Made by a program: the position numbers and the translations under genes
In this document: positions 27,073 to 35,678 of the stretch, in pieces
Layout: each line of letters begins with the position of its first letter
Position numbering within the stretch: position 1 is the first letter of the stretch
Assembly (NCBI RefSeq): GCF_009753675.1
Contig: NZ_WQLV01000002.1
Span: 124,001-188,000, forward strand
DNA: 64,000 nucleotides
Reading direction: 5' to 3'
DNA from: Parasedimentitalea huanghaiensis
GTDB lineage: Bacteria; Pseudomonadota; Alphaproteobacteria; Rhodobacterales; Rhodobacteraceae
The notes under the pieces: generated by a model
Seen by the model: only the letters and a program-made list of their open reading frames with translations
Told to the model about the DNA's origin: nothing
Database searches by the model: none

Positions 27073-27089
27073 ATTAGAATCGTTCTAAT
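27073..27089. promoter_or_regulatory. Irr-type iron control element upstream of nfuA
   Basis: ATTAGAA-TCG-TTCTAAT is a perfect 7-3-7 inverted repeat that fits the iron control element (TTAGAA-N3-TTCTAA) bound by Irr in Rhizobiales and Rhodobacterales. It ends two bases before a TTGACT box (27092-27097) followed 17 bases later by CATATC (27115-27120), a plausible promoter. Iron-dependent control of Fe-S assembly is the expected meaning. Confidence 0.75.
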
Positions 27090-27145
27090 CCTTGACTTGC
27101 CCTGCCGTCGAGCGCATATCGGTATCAGCTTTACGGAGACCCAAC

Positions 27146-27712
27146 ATGTTTATTCAGACTGAATCCACGCCGAACCCGGCGACGCTGAAATTTCTTCCGG
27201 GTCAGACGGTGTTGGAGGTTGGCACAGCTGACTTCCCGACCGCAGAAACAAGCGGAAAATCACCTCTGGCAACACGCATTTTTGCGGTAAGCGGCGTTGC
27301 TGGCGTGTTCTTTGGCAATGATTTTGTCACTGTGACCAAGGCCGAGAATGTAGAGTGGGACCATATCAAACCTGCCATTCTGGGGGCAGTGATGGAACAC
27401 TACCAGTCGGGTCAGCCAGTGATGGCCGATGATGGTGCAGCCCCAGCTTCAGGTCATGCTGAACACTCCGGGGAAGATGGCGAAATCGTCGACCAGATCA
27501 AAGAACTTCTGGACAGCCGCGTCCGCCCGGCCGTGGCACAGGATGGTGGCGACATCACCTTTCATGGTTTTGACCGCGGCGTTGTATACCTGCACATGCA
27601 GGGGGCCTGCGCTGGCTGCCCCTCTTCTACCCTGACCCTAAAGATGGGTATCGAAAACCTGCTGCGCCACTACATCCCCGAAGTGACCGAGGTCCGGCCC
27701 GTTGCCGTCTGA
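27146..27712 (+). CDS. nfuA: NifU-family Fe-S cluster scaffold/carrier NfuA
   Basis: A 188-residue protein with an N-terminal Nfu domain (about 1-88, beginning MFIQTESTPNPATLKFLPG) and a C-terminal NifU domain with the cluster-binding Cys155 and Cys158 in GACAGCPSST. This two-domain form is the usual alphaproteobacterial Nfu. It carries 4Fe-4S clusters to target proteins. The ATG at 27146 has ACGGAG before it; the in-frame upstream extension overlaps the promoter. It is preceded by an Irr-type box. The following tsaB start overlaps its end. Confidence 0.94.
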   Translation: MFIQTESTPNPATLKFLPGQTVLEVGTADFPTAETSGKSPLATRIFAVSGVAGVFFGNDFVTVTKAENVEWDHIKPAILGAVMEHYQSGQPVMADDGAAPASGHAEHSGEDGEIVDQIKELLDSRVRPAVAQDGGDITFHGFDRGVVYLHMQGACAGCPSSTLTLKMGIENLLRHYIPEVTEVRPVAV

Positions 27713-28298
27713 ACCACTGATACTGGGATTTGACACATCGGCCGCGCATTGCGCGGCCGCTTTGTTGCAGGGCGACCGGATCCTTGCTGAACGGCTGGAA
27801 CTGATGAATCGCGGTCAGGCCGAGCGGCTGATGGTGCTGCTGGAAGAGGTTTTGGCCGAGGGCGGCGCCAGTTGGCAAGATCTAACCGCGATTGGTGTGG
27901 GTGTTGGCCCCGGCAATTTCACAGGCATCCGCATTGGAGTCTCTGCTGCCCGCGGATTGGCGCTAGGGCTTGAGATCCCTGCCGTTGGTGTGACCGGTTT
28001 CGACGCTCGCAAGGCAACGGGTGAACTTGCTGCGATCCCCGCCCCCAGAAAGCAAGTCTATGCTGCCCTACCAGGCCAAGCACCGCGTCTAATGCCTGCG
28101 CCTGAAGCAGCCCAGGCCGCACGCGATGCCGGGCTGACCTTTGCGCCTGAGGCAAGCCCACCAGAACTCGCCGCCGCCATTGCGCGGTACGCAGCTTTGC
28201 ACTTTGAAACAGTGACCGAAGCCCCCGCGCCGCTGTACCTGCGCGCAGCAGACGCAGCCCCATCGCGAGACGTGCCCCCGGCATTGATTGATGACTAA
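27702..28298 (+). CDS. tsaB: tRNA threonylcarbamoyladenosine biosynthesis protein TsaB
   Basis: A 198-residue ASKHA-fold protein. It begins with LILGFDTSAAHCAAALLQGD and has the GVGVGPGNFTGIRIGVSAARGLA segment (about 65-87) diagnostic of TsaB, the partner of TsaD in t6A37 tRNA modification. The first possible start is TTG at 27702 inside the nfuA stop region; no ATG occurs before the conserved N-terminus, so a non-ATG start is required. The stop overlaps rimI by eight bases, the common tsaB-rimI pairing. Confidence 0.93.
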   Translation: MPSEPLILGFDTSAAHCAAALLQGDRILAERLELMNRGQAERLMVLLEEVLAEGGASWQDLTAIGVGVGPGNFTGIRIGVSAARGLALGLEIPAVGVTGFDARKATGELAAIPAPRKQVYAALPGQAPRLMPAPEAAQAARDAGLTFAPEASPPELAAAIARYAALHFETVTEAPAPLYLRAADAAPSRDVPPALIDD

Positions 28299-28725
28299 CG
28301 CACCGACACCACAGACCATGGCTGCCACCCATGCGGCGGCGTTTACGCAATCCCGCCCATGGTCCGAGGCTGAATTTGCCGATTTGTTGGACAGCCCATT
28401 TACGTTTGCGGTGGGTGATGCACGCTGCTTTGCGCTGGTGCGTGTAATAGTGGACGAGGCTGAGCTACTGACCATCGCTACCCACCCTGAACACCAAAAC
28501 CAGGGATTAGCGCGCGCTTTGATGTTGGATTGGCAAAGCATCGCAATGCAACGCGGTGCGCAAACCGCCTTTCTGGAAGTGGCCGCAGACAACGACGCAG
28601 CGTGTCACCTTTATCGCTCAGCGGGCTACTCATCTTGCGGGAATCGCCCCGCTTATTATGCGCGCGAAACCGGTCGATCAGTGGATGCGATACTGATGCG
28701 ACGGGCCATAACGCCAAACAAATAG
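28291..28725 (+). CDS. rimI: Ribosomal-protein-alanine N-acetyltransferase RimI-like
   Basis: A 144-residue GNAT protein with acetyl-CoA loop THPEHQNQGLARALM (about 63-77) and a C-terminal AACHLYRSAGYSSCGNRPAYY that resembles RimI. RimI acetylates the N-terminal alanine of ribosomal protein S18. Position directly after tsaB, with overlapping reading frames, supports the call. Other GNAT roles cannot be excluded from sequence alone. Confidence 0.85.
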   Translation: MTNAPTPQTMAATHAAAFTQSRPWSEAEFADLLDSPFTFAVGDARCFALVRVIVDEAELLTIATHPEHQNQGLARALMLDWQSIAMQRGAQTAFLEVAADNDAACHLYRSAGYSSCGNRPAYYARETGRSVDAILMRRAITPNK

Positions 28726-28757
28726 CCCTTGACCCAAGGCCAAGAGGCCGGAATCAC

Positions 28758-28768
28758 ACCAAATGGTC
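28758..28768. promoter_or_regulatory. Candidate operator upstream of the BMP-type binding protein gene
   Basis: ACCAAATGGTC lies ten bases before a TTGACC box (28778). Its reverse complement GACCATTTGGT recurs exactly at 29981-29991, inside the gap before the ATPase gene of the same transporter. This suggests one regulator acting at two places in the cluster. Confidence 0.45.
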
Positions 28769-28892
28769 AAAAAGCGGTTGACCCCCTGCCCGGGCTACGG
28801 CCTTAATTGCTGCACCCTTTGAGAAACATCTCATACTTGGGCGGCTGGCTTTGCTAAATGCCCCAAACAAAAACAAAACCGGGAGTACCCAA

Positions 28893-29888
28893 ATGACTCT
28901 GATGAAATCCCTGATGGGAGCCGCTGCTGCTATGGCACTGACCGCTGGCGCAGCTCTGGCCGAGCCAGCCCTGATCTTTGACCTTGGCGGCAAGTTCGAC
29001 AAATCCTTCAACGAGGCTGCCTTTAACGGCGCGCAGCGATGGGCCGAAGAAACTGGCGAAACTTTCCGTGAGATCGAACTGCAGTCCGAAGCTCAGCGTG
29101 AGCAGGCTCTGCGCCGTTTTGCCGAAGTGGGCGCAAACCCGATCGTCATGGCTGGCTTTGCCTTTGCTGATGCACTTGGTCAGGTTGCTGCTGATTACCC
29201 TGACACCAAGTTTGTCATCATCGACATGGTTGTTGATGCGCCAAACGTGCGTTCGGTTGTGTTCAACGAGCACGAAGGCTCGTATCTGGTTGGCATGATG
29301 GCGGCTCAGGCTTCCAAGTCCGGCACCGTTGGCTTTATCGGCGGCATGGACATTCCGCTGATCCGTAAGTTCGCTTGTGGCTATGCCCAGGGTGTTATGG
29401 CTGCAAACCCAGACGCCAAGGTTATTGCCAACATGACTGGTACAACACCAGCTGCATGGAACGACCCGGTAAAAGGCTCTGAGCTGACCAAGGCCCAAAT
29501 CAGCCAGGGTGCTGACGTGGTGTATGCTGCGGCTGGTGGGACCGGTGTAGGCGTTCTGCAAACCGCAGCTGACGAGAACATCCTGTCGATCGGCGTAGAC
29601 AGCAACCAGAACCACCTGCACCCAGGCAAAGTTCTGACCTCGATGATGAAGCGCGTCGACAATGCTGTGTTTGCAGCCTTCACCGATGGTGTTGATATGG
29701 AAACCGGCTTTAACGTCATGGGCCTGGCCAATGGCGGCGTCGGCTACGCAATGGACGACAACAACGCATCGCTGGTTAACGCTGACATGCAGTCCGCTGT
29801 AGATGCGGCATCGGCAAAGATCGCCAGCGGCGAACTGGCTGTGCACGACTATATGTCCGATGACAGCTGCCCGGCTCTGAACTTCTAA
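28893..29888 (+). CDS. BMP-family ABC transporter substrate-binding protein
   Basis: A 331-residue periplasmic binding protein of the BMP/PnrA (basic membrane lipoprotein, Med) family, which mostly binds nucleosides or purines. The signal peptide MTLMKSLMGAAAAMALTAGAA is followed by cleavage after ALA, with no lipobox. Mature start EPALIFDLGGKFDKSFNEAAF contains the family's DKSFN. The start at 28893 has GGGAG. It heads an ABC importer operon with one double ATPase and two permeases. The ligand is inferred from family, not shown. Confidence 0.93.
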   Translation: MTLMKSLMGAAAAMALTAGAALAEPALIFDLGGKFDKSFNEAAFNGAQRWAEETGETFREIELQSEAQREQALRRFAEVGANPIVMAGFAFADALGQVAADYPDTKFVIIDMVVDAPNVRSVVFNEHEGSYLVGMMAAQASKSGTVGFIGGMDIPLIRKFACGYAQGVMAANPDAKVIANMTGTTPAAWNDPVKGSELTKAQISQGADVVYAAAGGTGVGVLQTAADENILSIGVDSNQNHLHPGKVLTSMMKRVDNAVFAAFTDGVDMETGFNVMGLANGGVGYAMDDNNASLVNADMQSAVDAASAKIASGELAVHDYMSDDSCPALNF

Positions 29889-29905
29889 TCCGGTTCTTTT
29901 ATCAG

Positions 29906-29934
29906 TGATGCAGGCGGCCTGGCTGCCTGCATCA
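29906..29934 (+). terminator. Intercistronic hairpin after the BMP gene
   Basis: TGATGCAGGC and GCCTGCATCA form a perfect 10-bp stem with a 9-base loop, 17 bases after the stop. No T-tract follows, so it more likely limits read-through or protects the 3' end of the highly expressed binding-protein transcript than ends transcription fully. Confidence 0.6.
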
Positions 29935-29979
29935 ACGTGATATCCGCTGAAACAATCTATTTCGCCCATCCCGACACTT

Positions 29980-29993
29980 GGACCATTTGGTCC
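29980..29993. promoter_or_regulatory. Perfect palindrome upstream of the ABC ATPase gene
   Basis: GGACCA-TT-TGGTCC is a perfect 14-bp palindrome 40 bases before the ATPase start. It shares 11 bases with the site before the BMP gene at 28758. It is a candidate operator for a second, internal promoter. Confidence 0.5.
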
Positions 29994-30032
29994 GTCAGTT
30001 CTGTCCGGTCGGCTTTTCAGGTTTACCAACAC

Positions 30033-31565
30033 ATGACAAAACCCGCCGCCATTGAGTTAAAAGGCATCTCCAAAGCCTTTGGCCCCGTCCAAGCCAACAA
30101 AGACATTTCGATCAGCGTTGCCCCCGGTACCATTCACGGTATCATCGGTGAAAACGGCGCGGGAAAATCCACCCTGATGAGCATCCTGTATGGGTTCTAT
30201 AAGGCTGATAAGGGGGAAATCTGGATCAACGGCAAGAACACCGTGATCCCGGATAGCCAAGCCGCGATTTCTGCCGGTATCGGCATGGTCTTTCAGCACT
30301 TCAAGCTGGTGGAAAATTTCACAGTGTTGGAAAACATCATCCTTGGTGCCGAAGATGGCAAACTGCTAAAACCATCACTGTCCAAGGCCCGCAGAATTCT
30401 GAAAGAACTGGCCGCCGAATATGAGTTGAACGTCGACCCTGACGCGCGCATCGATGAAATCGGTGTTGGCAAGCAACAGCGGGTCGAGATCCTCAAGGCC
30501 TTGTACCGCCAAGCAGATATTCTAATTCTGGACGAGCCCACCGGAGTTCTCACTCCCGCCGAAGCCGACCAACTATTTCGAATCCTTCACCGACTCCGTG
30601 AAGAAGGGAAAACCATCATCCTGATCACCCACAAGCTGCGTGAGATCATGGATACCACCGACACAGTCTCGGTTATGCGTCGTGGTCAGATGACCGCCAC
30701 AGTCAAAACTGCTGAAACCAGCCCCGCCCATCTGGCCGAGTTGATGGTAGGCCGCAAAGTGCTGCTGCAGGTCGACAAAGTACCCGCTAAACCCGGAGCG
30801 CCGGTGCTGGAGATCGAAAATCTTTCGGTTCGCGACGAGGACGGTGTTGAACGGGTCAAAGGCATCAACCTAGAAGTCCGTGCGGGAGAAATCCTTGGCA
30901 TTGCCGGGGTTGCCGGCAATGGCCAATCAGAGCTTCTTGAGGTTCTGGGAGGGATGCGGAGCGGTACTGGCTCCATTCGCATGCAGGGCGCAGAACTGCC
31001 GCTACATGGGCCCGGCTCTCACGGTCAGGCACGTCGCCGCGCCCATATCGCACATGTACCCGAAGATCGGCAAAGCGAAGGCCTGATCATGGACTTTCAC
31101 GCTTGGGAAAACGTCGCGTTTGGCTATCACCGCGACCCAGCTTACCAGCGTGGTATGTTGATGGATAATGCAGCCTTGCAGGCAGACACAGAAGCCAAGA
31201 TGGCAAAGTTCGATGTGCGACCGCCGGATCCATGGCTTGCGGCCAAGAACTTCTCAGGTGGGAACCAGCAAAAAATTGTTGTTGCGCGAGAAATTGAACG
31301 CAACCCGGAATTGCTTTTGATCGGCCAACCCACGCGTGGCGTCGACATTGGCGCCATCGAATTCATTCACAAACAGATCGTCGAGCTGCGTGATCAGGGC
31401 AAAGCAATCCTGCTGGTGAGCGTTGAGTTAGAAGAAATCCTGTCACTGTCCGACCGTGTGGCGGTGATGTTTGATGGTCACATCATGGGCGAGCGCCTAC
31501 CGAATGAGACCGACGAAAAAGAACTAGGCCTACTAATGGCCGGTGTTGCCGGGGAGGCCACATAA
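30033..31565 (+). CDS. ABC transporter ATP-binding protein (two fused ATPase domains, nucleoside/sugar type)
   Basis: A 510-residue protein with two ABC domains. The first has Walker A GENGAGKST at 39-47 and Walker B LILDEPTGVL. The second has a degenerate Walker A (GVAGNGQSEL) and a good signature FSGGNQQK near 408. This asymmetry is normal for the RbsA/MglA/YufO class. ATG 30033 begins the family N-terminus; the in-frame leader from 29937 would cover the palindromic operator. It powers the importer with the two permeases downstream. Confidence 0.95.
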   Translation: MTKPAAIELKGISKAFGPVQANKDISISVAPGTIHGIIGENGAGKSTLMSILYGFYKADKGEIWINGKNTVIPDSQAAISAGIGMVFQHFKLVENFTVLENIILGAEDGKLLKPSLSKARRILKELAAEYELNVDPDARIDEIGVGKQQRVEILKALYRQADILILDEPTGVLTPAEADQLFRILHRLREEGKTIILITHKLREIMDTTDTVSVMRRGQMTATVKTAETSPAHLAELMVGRKVLLQVDKVPAKPGAPVLEIENLSVRDEDGVERVKGINLEVRAGEILGIAGVAGNGQSELLEVLGGMRSGTGSIRMQGAELPLHGPGSHGQARRRAHIAHVPEDRQSEGLIMDFHAWENVAFGYHRDPAYQRGMLMDNAALQADTEAKMAKFDVRPPDPWLAAKNFSGGNQQKIVVAREIERNPELLLIGQPTRGVDIGAIEFIHKQIVELRDQGKAILLVSVELEEILSLSDRVAVMFDGHIMGERLPNETDEKELGLLMAGVAGEAT

Positions 31566-31566
31566 G

Positions 31567-32661
31567 ATGGACAAAATGCCCAAATGGGCCGATGTGGTGC
31601 TGATTCCCTTGATCAGCCTGATATTGGCCGCAGCCATTTCTGCACTGGTGATCCTCGCAATTGGCGAAGATCCAATTGCCGCGGTCAAGTTGATGGTCGA
31701 TGGTGCACTCGGGTCAACCTATGGCTGGGGTTATACCCTGTATTACGCGACCAATTTCCTGTTCACCGGTCTGGCCGTCTCCGTCGCCTTTCACGCCCGC
31801 ATGTTCAACATCGGCGGTGAAGGTCAGGCGATGCTGGGCGGATTGGGGGCAGCCTTGGTTTGTCTCTATATTCCTTGGCCACATTGGTCGATTGCCCTGA
31901 TTGCAGCCGCAGCAGGCGCCGCCATTTTTGGCGCAGCATGGGCCGCAATCCCGGCCTATCTGCAAGCCAAGCGCGGCAGCCACATCGTAATCACCACCAT
32001 CATGTTCAACTTTATCGCCGCAGCGGTGCTGAACTATGTACTGGTCAACCTGCTGCGTCCTGCCGGATCGATGGACCCAGCAACTGCGCGCTTCCCCGAG
32101 GCGACGCATCTTCCGTCCTTGCATGATATTCTGGCCCCGCTTGGTATTGCCTTCAACAAGGCCGGACCAGCAAATGTTAGTTTCCTGGTCGCCATCGCGG
32201 CCTGCTTTGCAGTGTGGCTGCTGATCTGGCACACCAAACTGGGCTTTGAAATCCGCGCCTTCGGAAAATCGGAACAAGGTGCGCTTTATGCCGGTATTTC
32301 CCCCGTGAAGATCACCATGATCGCCATGCTGATTTCCGGTGGGTTAGCAGGCATGATGGCCACCAATAACGTAATGGGCGAAGCGGAACGGCTTGTTCTG
32401 AACTCGACCGAAGGCGCTGGCTTTATCGGCATCGCGGTGGCCCTGATGGGGCGCTCGCACCCCTTTGGCGTATTCCTTGCCGCCATCCTGTTTGGGTTCC
32501 TGTACCAGGGCGGAGCTGAGCTGGCCCTTTGGACCAAAATCCCGCGTGAAATGATTGTTGTCATTCAAGCGCTGGTAATCCTGTTCACTGGAGCACTGGA
32601 CAATATGGTTCGGATGCCACTTGAGAAAATCTTCGTTACGCTGCGGAAGGGGAAAGCTTGA
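31567..32661 (+). CDS. ABC transporter permease (nucleoside/BMP type), first
   Basis: A 364-residue permease of the branched-chain amino acid/ribose-type fold with about nine to ten spans. FNIGGEGQAMLGGLGAAL is the characteristic cytoplasmic-loop region of YufP-like permeases. It starts one base after the ATPase stop and its stop overlaps the second permease start (TGATG). It forms the heteromeric channel with the next gene product. Confidence 0.93.
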   Translation: MDKMPKWADVVLIPLISLILAAAISALVILAIGEDPIAAVKLMVDGALGSTYGWGYTLYYATNFLFTGLAVSVAFHARMFNIGGEGQAMLGGLGAALVCLYIPWPHWSIALIAAAAGAAIFGAAWAAIPAYLQAKRGSHIVITTIMFNFIAAAVLNYVLVNLLRPAGSMDPATARFPEATHLPSLHDILAPLGIAFNKAGPANVSFLVAIAACFAVWLLIWHTKLGFEIRAFGKSEQGALYAGISPVKITMIAMLISGGLAGMMATNNVMGEAERLVLNSTEGAGFIGIAVALMGRSHPFGVFLAAILFGFLYQGGAELALWTKIPREMIVVIQALVILFTGALDNMVRMPLEKIFVTLRKGKA

Positions 32662-33626
32662 TGGATTTCCTGACACTTATCCAAGTGCTGGACAGCACCG
32701 TTCGTCTGTCCACACCTCTGCTTCTGGCGTGTTTGGCTGGTCTGTTCTCTGAACGCGCTGGTATTTTCGACATCGGTCTTGAGGGCAAGATGCTGGCTGC
32801 AGCCTTCTTTTCCGCTGCAATCGCGGCTGTCACCGGCAATGTCTGGCTCGGACTGTTAGCAGGTGTCACCGCATCTCTGGTTCTTAGCGCTCTGCACGGG
32901 TTGGCATCGATCACCTTTCGCGGCAACCAGCTGATCTCAGGTCTGGCGGTAACGATGCTGGCTCAGGGCTTTACAGTTTTGGTTGCGCAAAGCTGGTTCA
33001 AACAGGGGGGGCGTACGCCGTCGTTGCTGGCTGAGGGCCGGTTTGGCCCGATCACCTTCCCCTTTGCCGATAGCGTCGCTGGCGTGCCATTCATCGGCCC
33101 GATTTATTCGGAATTGCTGTCTGGTCACTCGATCCTGGTCTACGTGGCCTTTGCGGCGGTTCCCGCAACCTGGTGGATCCTGTTTCGAACCCGGTTTGGC
33201 CTTCGTCTGCGCGCAGTTGGCGAAAACCCGGCGGCCGTAGATACAGCGGGTGTGTCCGTTGTTGGCCTGCGCTTTGCTGCAGTGATGATCTGTGGCTTGC
33301 TTTGCGGCTTGGCCGGTGCCTACCTTGCCACCTCACTACAGGCGGGCTTTGTCAAAGACATGACTGCAGGCCGTGGCTATATTGCTCTGGCAGCGCTGAT
33401 CTTTGCCAAATGGCGTCCCTGGCACGCTATGGGTGCCTGCCTGTTGTTTGGTCTGTTGCAGGCCGTAGCACTTCGGTTCCAGAACATCGAATTGGGCGGT
33501 CTTACCATCCCCGTTCAGGCCATGGACGCCCTGCCCTATATCCTGACTGTGGTGATCCTGGCTGGCTTTGTCGGCAAGGCCATTCCACCAAAAGCCGGTG
33601 GCGAACCCTATGTGAAAGAACGCTAG
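32661..33626 (+). CDS. ABC transporter permease (nucleoside/BMP type), second
   Basis: A 321-residue permease of the YufQ type with FDIGLEGKMLAAAFFSAAIA near residue 35 and about nine spans. ATG 32661 (in TGATG with the previous stop) is preferred over the overlapping TTG. It is the last gene of the importer operon; a clear intrinsic terminator follows at 33649. Confidence 0.93.
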   Translation: MDFLTLIQVLDSTVRLSTPLLLACLAGLFSERAGIFDIGLEGKMLAAAFFSAAIAAVTGNVWLGLLAGVTASLVLSALHGLASITFRGNQLISGLAVTMLAQGFTVLVAQSWFKQGGRTPSLLAEGRFGPITFPFADSVAGVPFIGPIYSELLSGHSILVYVAFAAVPATWWILFRTRFGLRLRAVGENPAAVDTAGVSVVGLRFAAVMICGLLCGLAGAYLATSLQAGFVKDMTAGRGYIALAALIFAKWRPWHAMGACLLFGLLQAVALRFQNIELGGLTIPVQAMDALPYILTVVILAGFVGKAIPPKAGGEPYVKER

Positions 33627-33648
33627 CCAAAAACCGCTTCAGCCCTAC

Positions 33649-33681
33649 CAACGCCCGGTCCTGTGCCGGGCGTTGTCTTTT
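33649..33681 (+). terminator. Intrinsic terminator of the BMP/ABC operon
   Basis: CAACGCCCGG-TCCTGTG-CCGGGCGTTG followed by TCTTTT: a 10-bp stem, 7-base loop and T-rich tail, 22 bases after the last permease stop. Confidence 0.85.
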
Positions 33682-33734
33682 CTGACAACGGGAACTCCCG
33701 CCCGTCGCTTGCGCATCTGCGATGCCCGCTCCCG

Positions 33735-33773
33735 TTGGGCCTGGCGCCGTGCGCCGCACGGCGCCAGGCCCAA
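33735..33773. repeat. 18-3-18 perfect hairpin repeat, copy 1
   Basis: The left arm TTGGGCCTGGCGCCGTGC pairs perfectly with 33756-33773 across a 3-base loop. The same architecture and a closely related sequence occur at 47514-47552. It lies with the terminator and a further hairpin in the 320-base gap between 33626 and 33947, which holds no gene. Confidence 0.8.
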
Positions 33774-33780
33774 GTTTGTT

Positions 33781-33811
33781 CAGGGTGTACCGGCAAAGCC
33801 GGTACACCCTG
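33781..33811. repeat. 14-3-14 perfect hairpin
   Basis: CAGGGTGTACCGGC-AAA-GCCGGTACACCCTG, eight bases after the 18-3-18 hairpin. Three stable stems therefore stand in a row between the ABC operon and the TauE/SafE gene. The sequence is unrelated to its neighbour hairpin and no second copy was found in the window. Confidence 0.75.
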
Positions 33812-33946
33812 CAACCGCGGGAGATTTCCTTGGCTGAAGATCCACCGACTACAATAGGTCCAGTTTTGCCACGCAGATCAGTCCTGCGTGCTGCAGGGCG
33901 GCATCGGCAGTTGATTTTACGTAAATCTCCGGTCTAACTAGTTCTT

Positions 33947-34867
33947 ATGCAGATTTACCTTCCTATCGCCGAAGTTTCGGTCAACGCTTTCCTTCTTCTC
34001 GGATTGGGGGGCATGGTCGGGATATTGTCCGGCATGTTCGGCGTTGGCGGTGGCTTTCTGATGACGCCGTTGCTGTTCTTTATCGGCATACCACCCGCCG
34101 TGGCGGTCGCCACCGAGGCCAACCAGATTGTGGCCTCTTCCTTTTCGGGGGTCCTGGCGCATTTCCGAAGGCGAACGGTTGATATCAAAATGGGGCTGGT
34201 CTTACAGGCCGGTGGTCTTGTGGGCGCCGCGCTGGGGGTCTTGGTTTTCAATTACCTGAAGGCCATGGGACAGGTCGATCTCCTGGTTAAACTTTGCTAC
34301 GTAGTTTTCCTTGGCGTCGTCGGCGGCCTCATGTTTATTGAGAGCCTCAATGCTATCCGCAAGTCCAAGAAAGCTGGCGGAGCCCCCGCTGCACGACGTC
34401 AACGCAGCTGGATTCACGCCTTACCATTGAAGATGCGGTTTCGCACGTCAGGTCTGTACATCTCAGTCATTCCACCTGTTATGGTCGGCATTTGCGTCGG
34501 TATTCTGGCTGCCATCATGGGCGTTGGCGGCGGATTTATCATGGTCCCAGCAATGATCTATATACTGGGCATGCCCACTAAGGTCGTGATCGGGACCTCG
34601 CTGTTCCAGATCATTACAGTGACCGCCTTTACCACCATGCTGCATGCCACCACCAACTACACAGTAGACATTGTTCTGGCGGTGCTTTTGCTGATCGGTG
34701 GCGTCATTGGCGCCCAGATTGGGACCCGGATCGGTGTCTATATGAAGGCCGAGCAACTGCGGATCCTGCTTGCGCTGATGGTCCTTATTGTCTGCGGCAA
34801 GCTTGCTCTCGACCTGTTGCTGACCCCCTCCGAGCTGTTCTCGCTTGGCGCCGGCGGAGGACATTAA
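33947..34867 (+). CDS. TauE/SafE family sulfite/anion exporter
   Basis: A 306-residue membrane protein with about eight spans and the two internal repeats of the TauE/SafE (formerly DUF81) family: GMVGILSGMFGVGGGFLMTPLL (about 23-44) and VGILAAIMGVGGGFIMVPAMIY in the second half. Family members are thought to export sulfite, sulfoacetate or related anions. It is two bases before a TIGR02186-type protein gene; the pair is probably one functional unit. Substrate unknown. Confidence 0.93.
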   Translation: MQIYLPIAEVSVNAFLLLGLGGMVGILSGMFGVGGGFLMTPLLFFIGIPPAVAVATEANQIVASSFSGVLAHFRRRTVDIKMGLVLQAGGLVGAALGVLVFNYLKAMGQVDLLVKLCYVVFLGVVGGLMFIESLNAIRKSKKAGGAPAARRQRSWIHALPLKMRFRTSGLYISVIPPVMVGICVGILAAIMGVGGGFIMVPAMIYILGMPTKVVIGTSLFQIITVTAFTTMLHATTNYTVDIVLAVLLLIGGVIGAQIGTRIGVYMKAEQLRILLALMVLIVCGKLALDLLLTPSELFSLGAGGGH

Positions 34868-34869
34868 TC

Positions 34870-35634
34870 ATGCGTCGCTTGCTCATCGCTGCCTTGATAT
34901 TTGCCCTGCCGGTTCAAGCAGCCGAAGAAGAAGTTGTGTTAGGCCTCAGCCAGGACCGGGTTGCAATCACAGCTGACTTTGATGGCTCCGAGATCCTGAT
35001 TTTTGGGGCAGTGAAGCGTGAAACGCCAATCCCTGACACTGAACCCCTTGAAGTCATTGTCACCGTATCGGGCCCCGACCATCCGGTACTGGTACGACGT
35101 AAAGAGCGTAAACTGGGTATCTGGGTCAATGTGGACGCGGTCTTGGTTGATTCTGCACCCAGCTTTTATGTCGTTGCCACCAGCGCCCCATTCGACCAAG
35201 TGCTGACGGATATCGAAGACCTGCGCTATCGCGTTTCGATTGAGAGGGCCATTCGTTCGGTCGGGGCGGCCATGCATATCCGCGGAGCTCAGGAATTTGC
35301 TGACGCAGTAGTACGGGTACGGGCGAACGAACAGCTTTATGCTGTGCGCGAAAACACTGTAGCCGTTGATCAGCAGACGCTGTTTCGCACGGCCATCGAT
35401 ATGCCGGCCAATTTGACCGAAGGCGATTATACTGCCCGTATTTTTCTGACCCGAAGCGGCAAGGTAGTTTCCAGCTATGAAACCACCATCGACGTGCGCA
35501 AGGTTGGGCTCGAACGGTTCTTGTTTACCATGTCACGCGAACAACCGTTTCTCTATGGGCTAATGTCGCTGGCAATTGCTATCGCTGCAGGTTGGGGCGC
35601 CTCTGCAGCCTTCCGGCTGTTGCGCAACAACTAA
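34870..35634 (+). CDS. TIGR02186-family exported protein with C-terminal membrane anchor
   Basis: A 254-residue protein with a signal peptide (MRRLLIAALIFALPVQAA), a periplasmic beta-rich domain containing ADFDGSEILIFGAVKRETP, and a C-terminal transmembrane helix (about 230-248). This matches the alphaproteobacterial TIGR02186 family of unknown function, which is regularly found beside TauE/SafE genes, as here. It probably assists the exporter from the periplasmic side; this is inferred from pairing. Confidence 0.85.
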   Translation: MRRLLIAALIFALPVQAAEEEVVLGLSQDRVAITADFDGSEILIFGAVKRETPIPDTEPLEVIVTVSGPDHPVLVRRKERKLGIWVNVDAVLVDSAPSFYVVATSAPFDQVLTDIEDLRYRVSIERAIRSVGAAMHIRGAQEFADAVVRVRANEQLYAVRENTVAVDQQTLFRTAIDMPANLTEGDYTARIFLTRSGKVVSSYETTIDVRKVGLERFLFTMSREQPFLYGLMSLAIAIAAGWGASAAFRLLRNN

Positions 35635-35639
35635 AAACC

Positions 35640-35664
35640 GCATCCACCACCGAGGGGTGGATGC
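35640..35664. terminator. Hairpin terminator between convergent genes
   Basis: GCATCCACC and GGTGGATGC form a perfect 9-bp stem with a 7-base loop directly after the TIGR02186 stop, preceded by an A-rich run that would serve as a U-tract for the opposite strand. It may end transcription of the convergent SDR gene as well. Confidence 0.65.
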
Positions 35665-35678
35665 AGTCGCGCGCCTAT

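Noticed and set aside
28854-30032. 392-codon minus-strand frame opposite the BMP gene
   Set aside because: Antisense to a clear binding protein; no domain or start signal.
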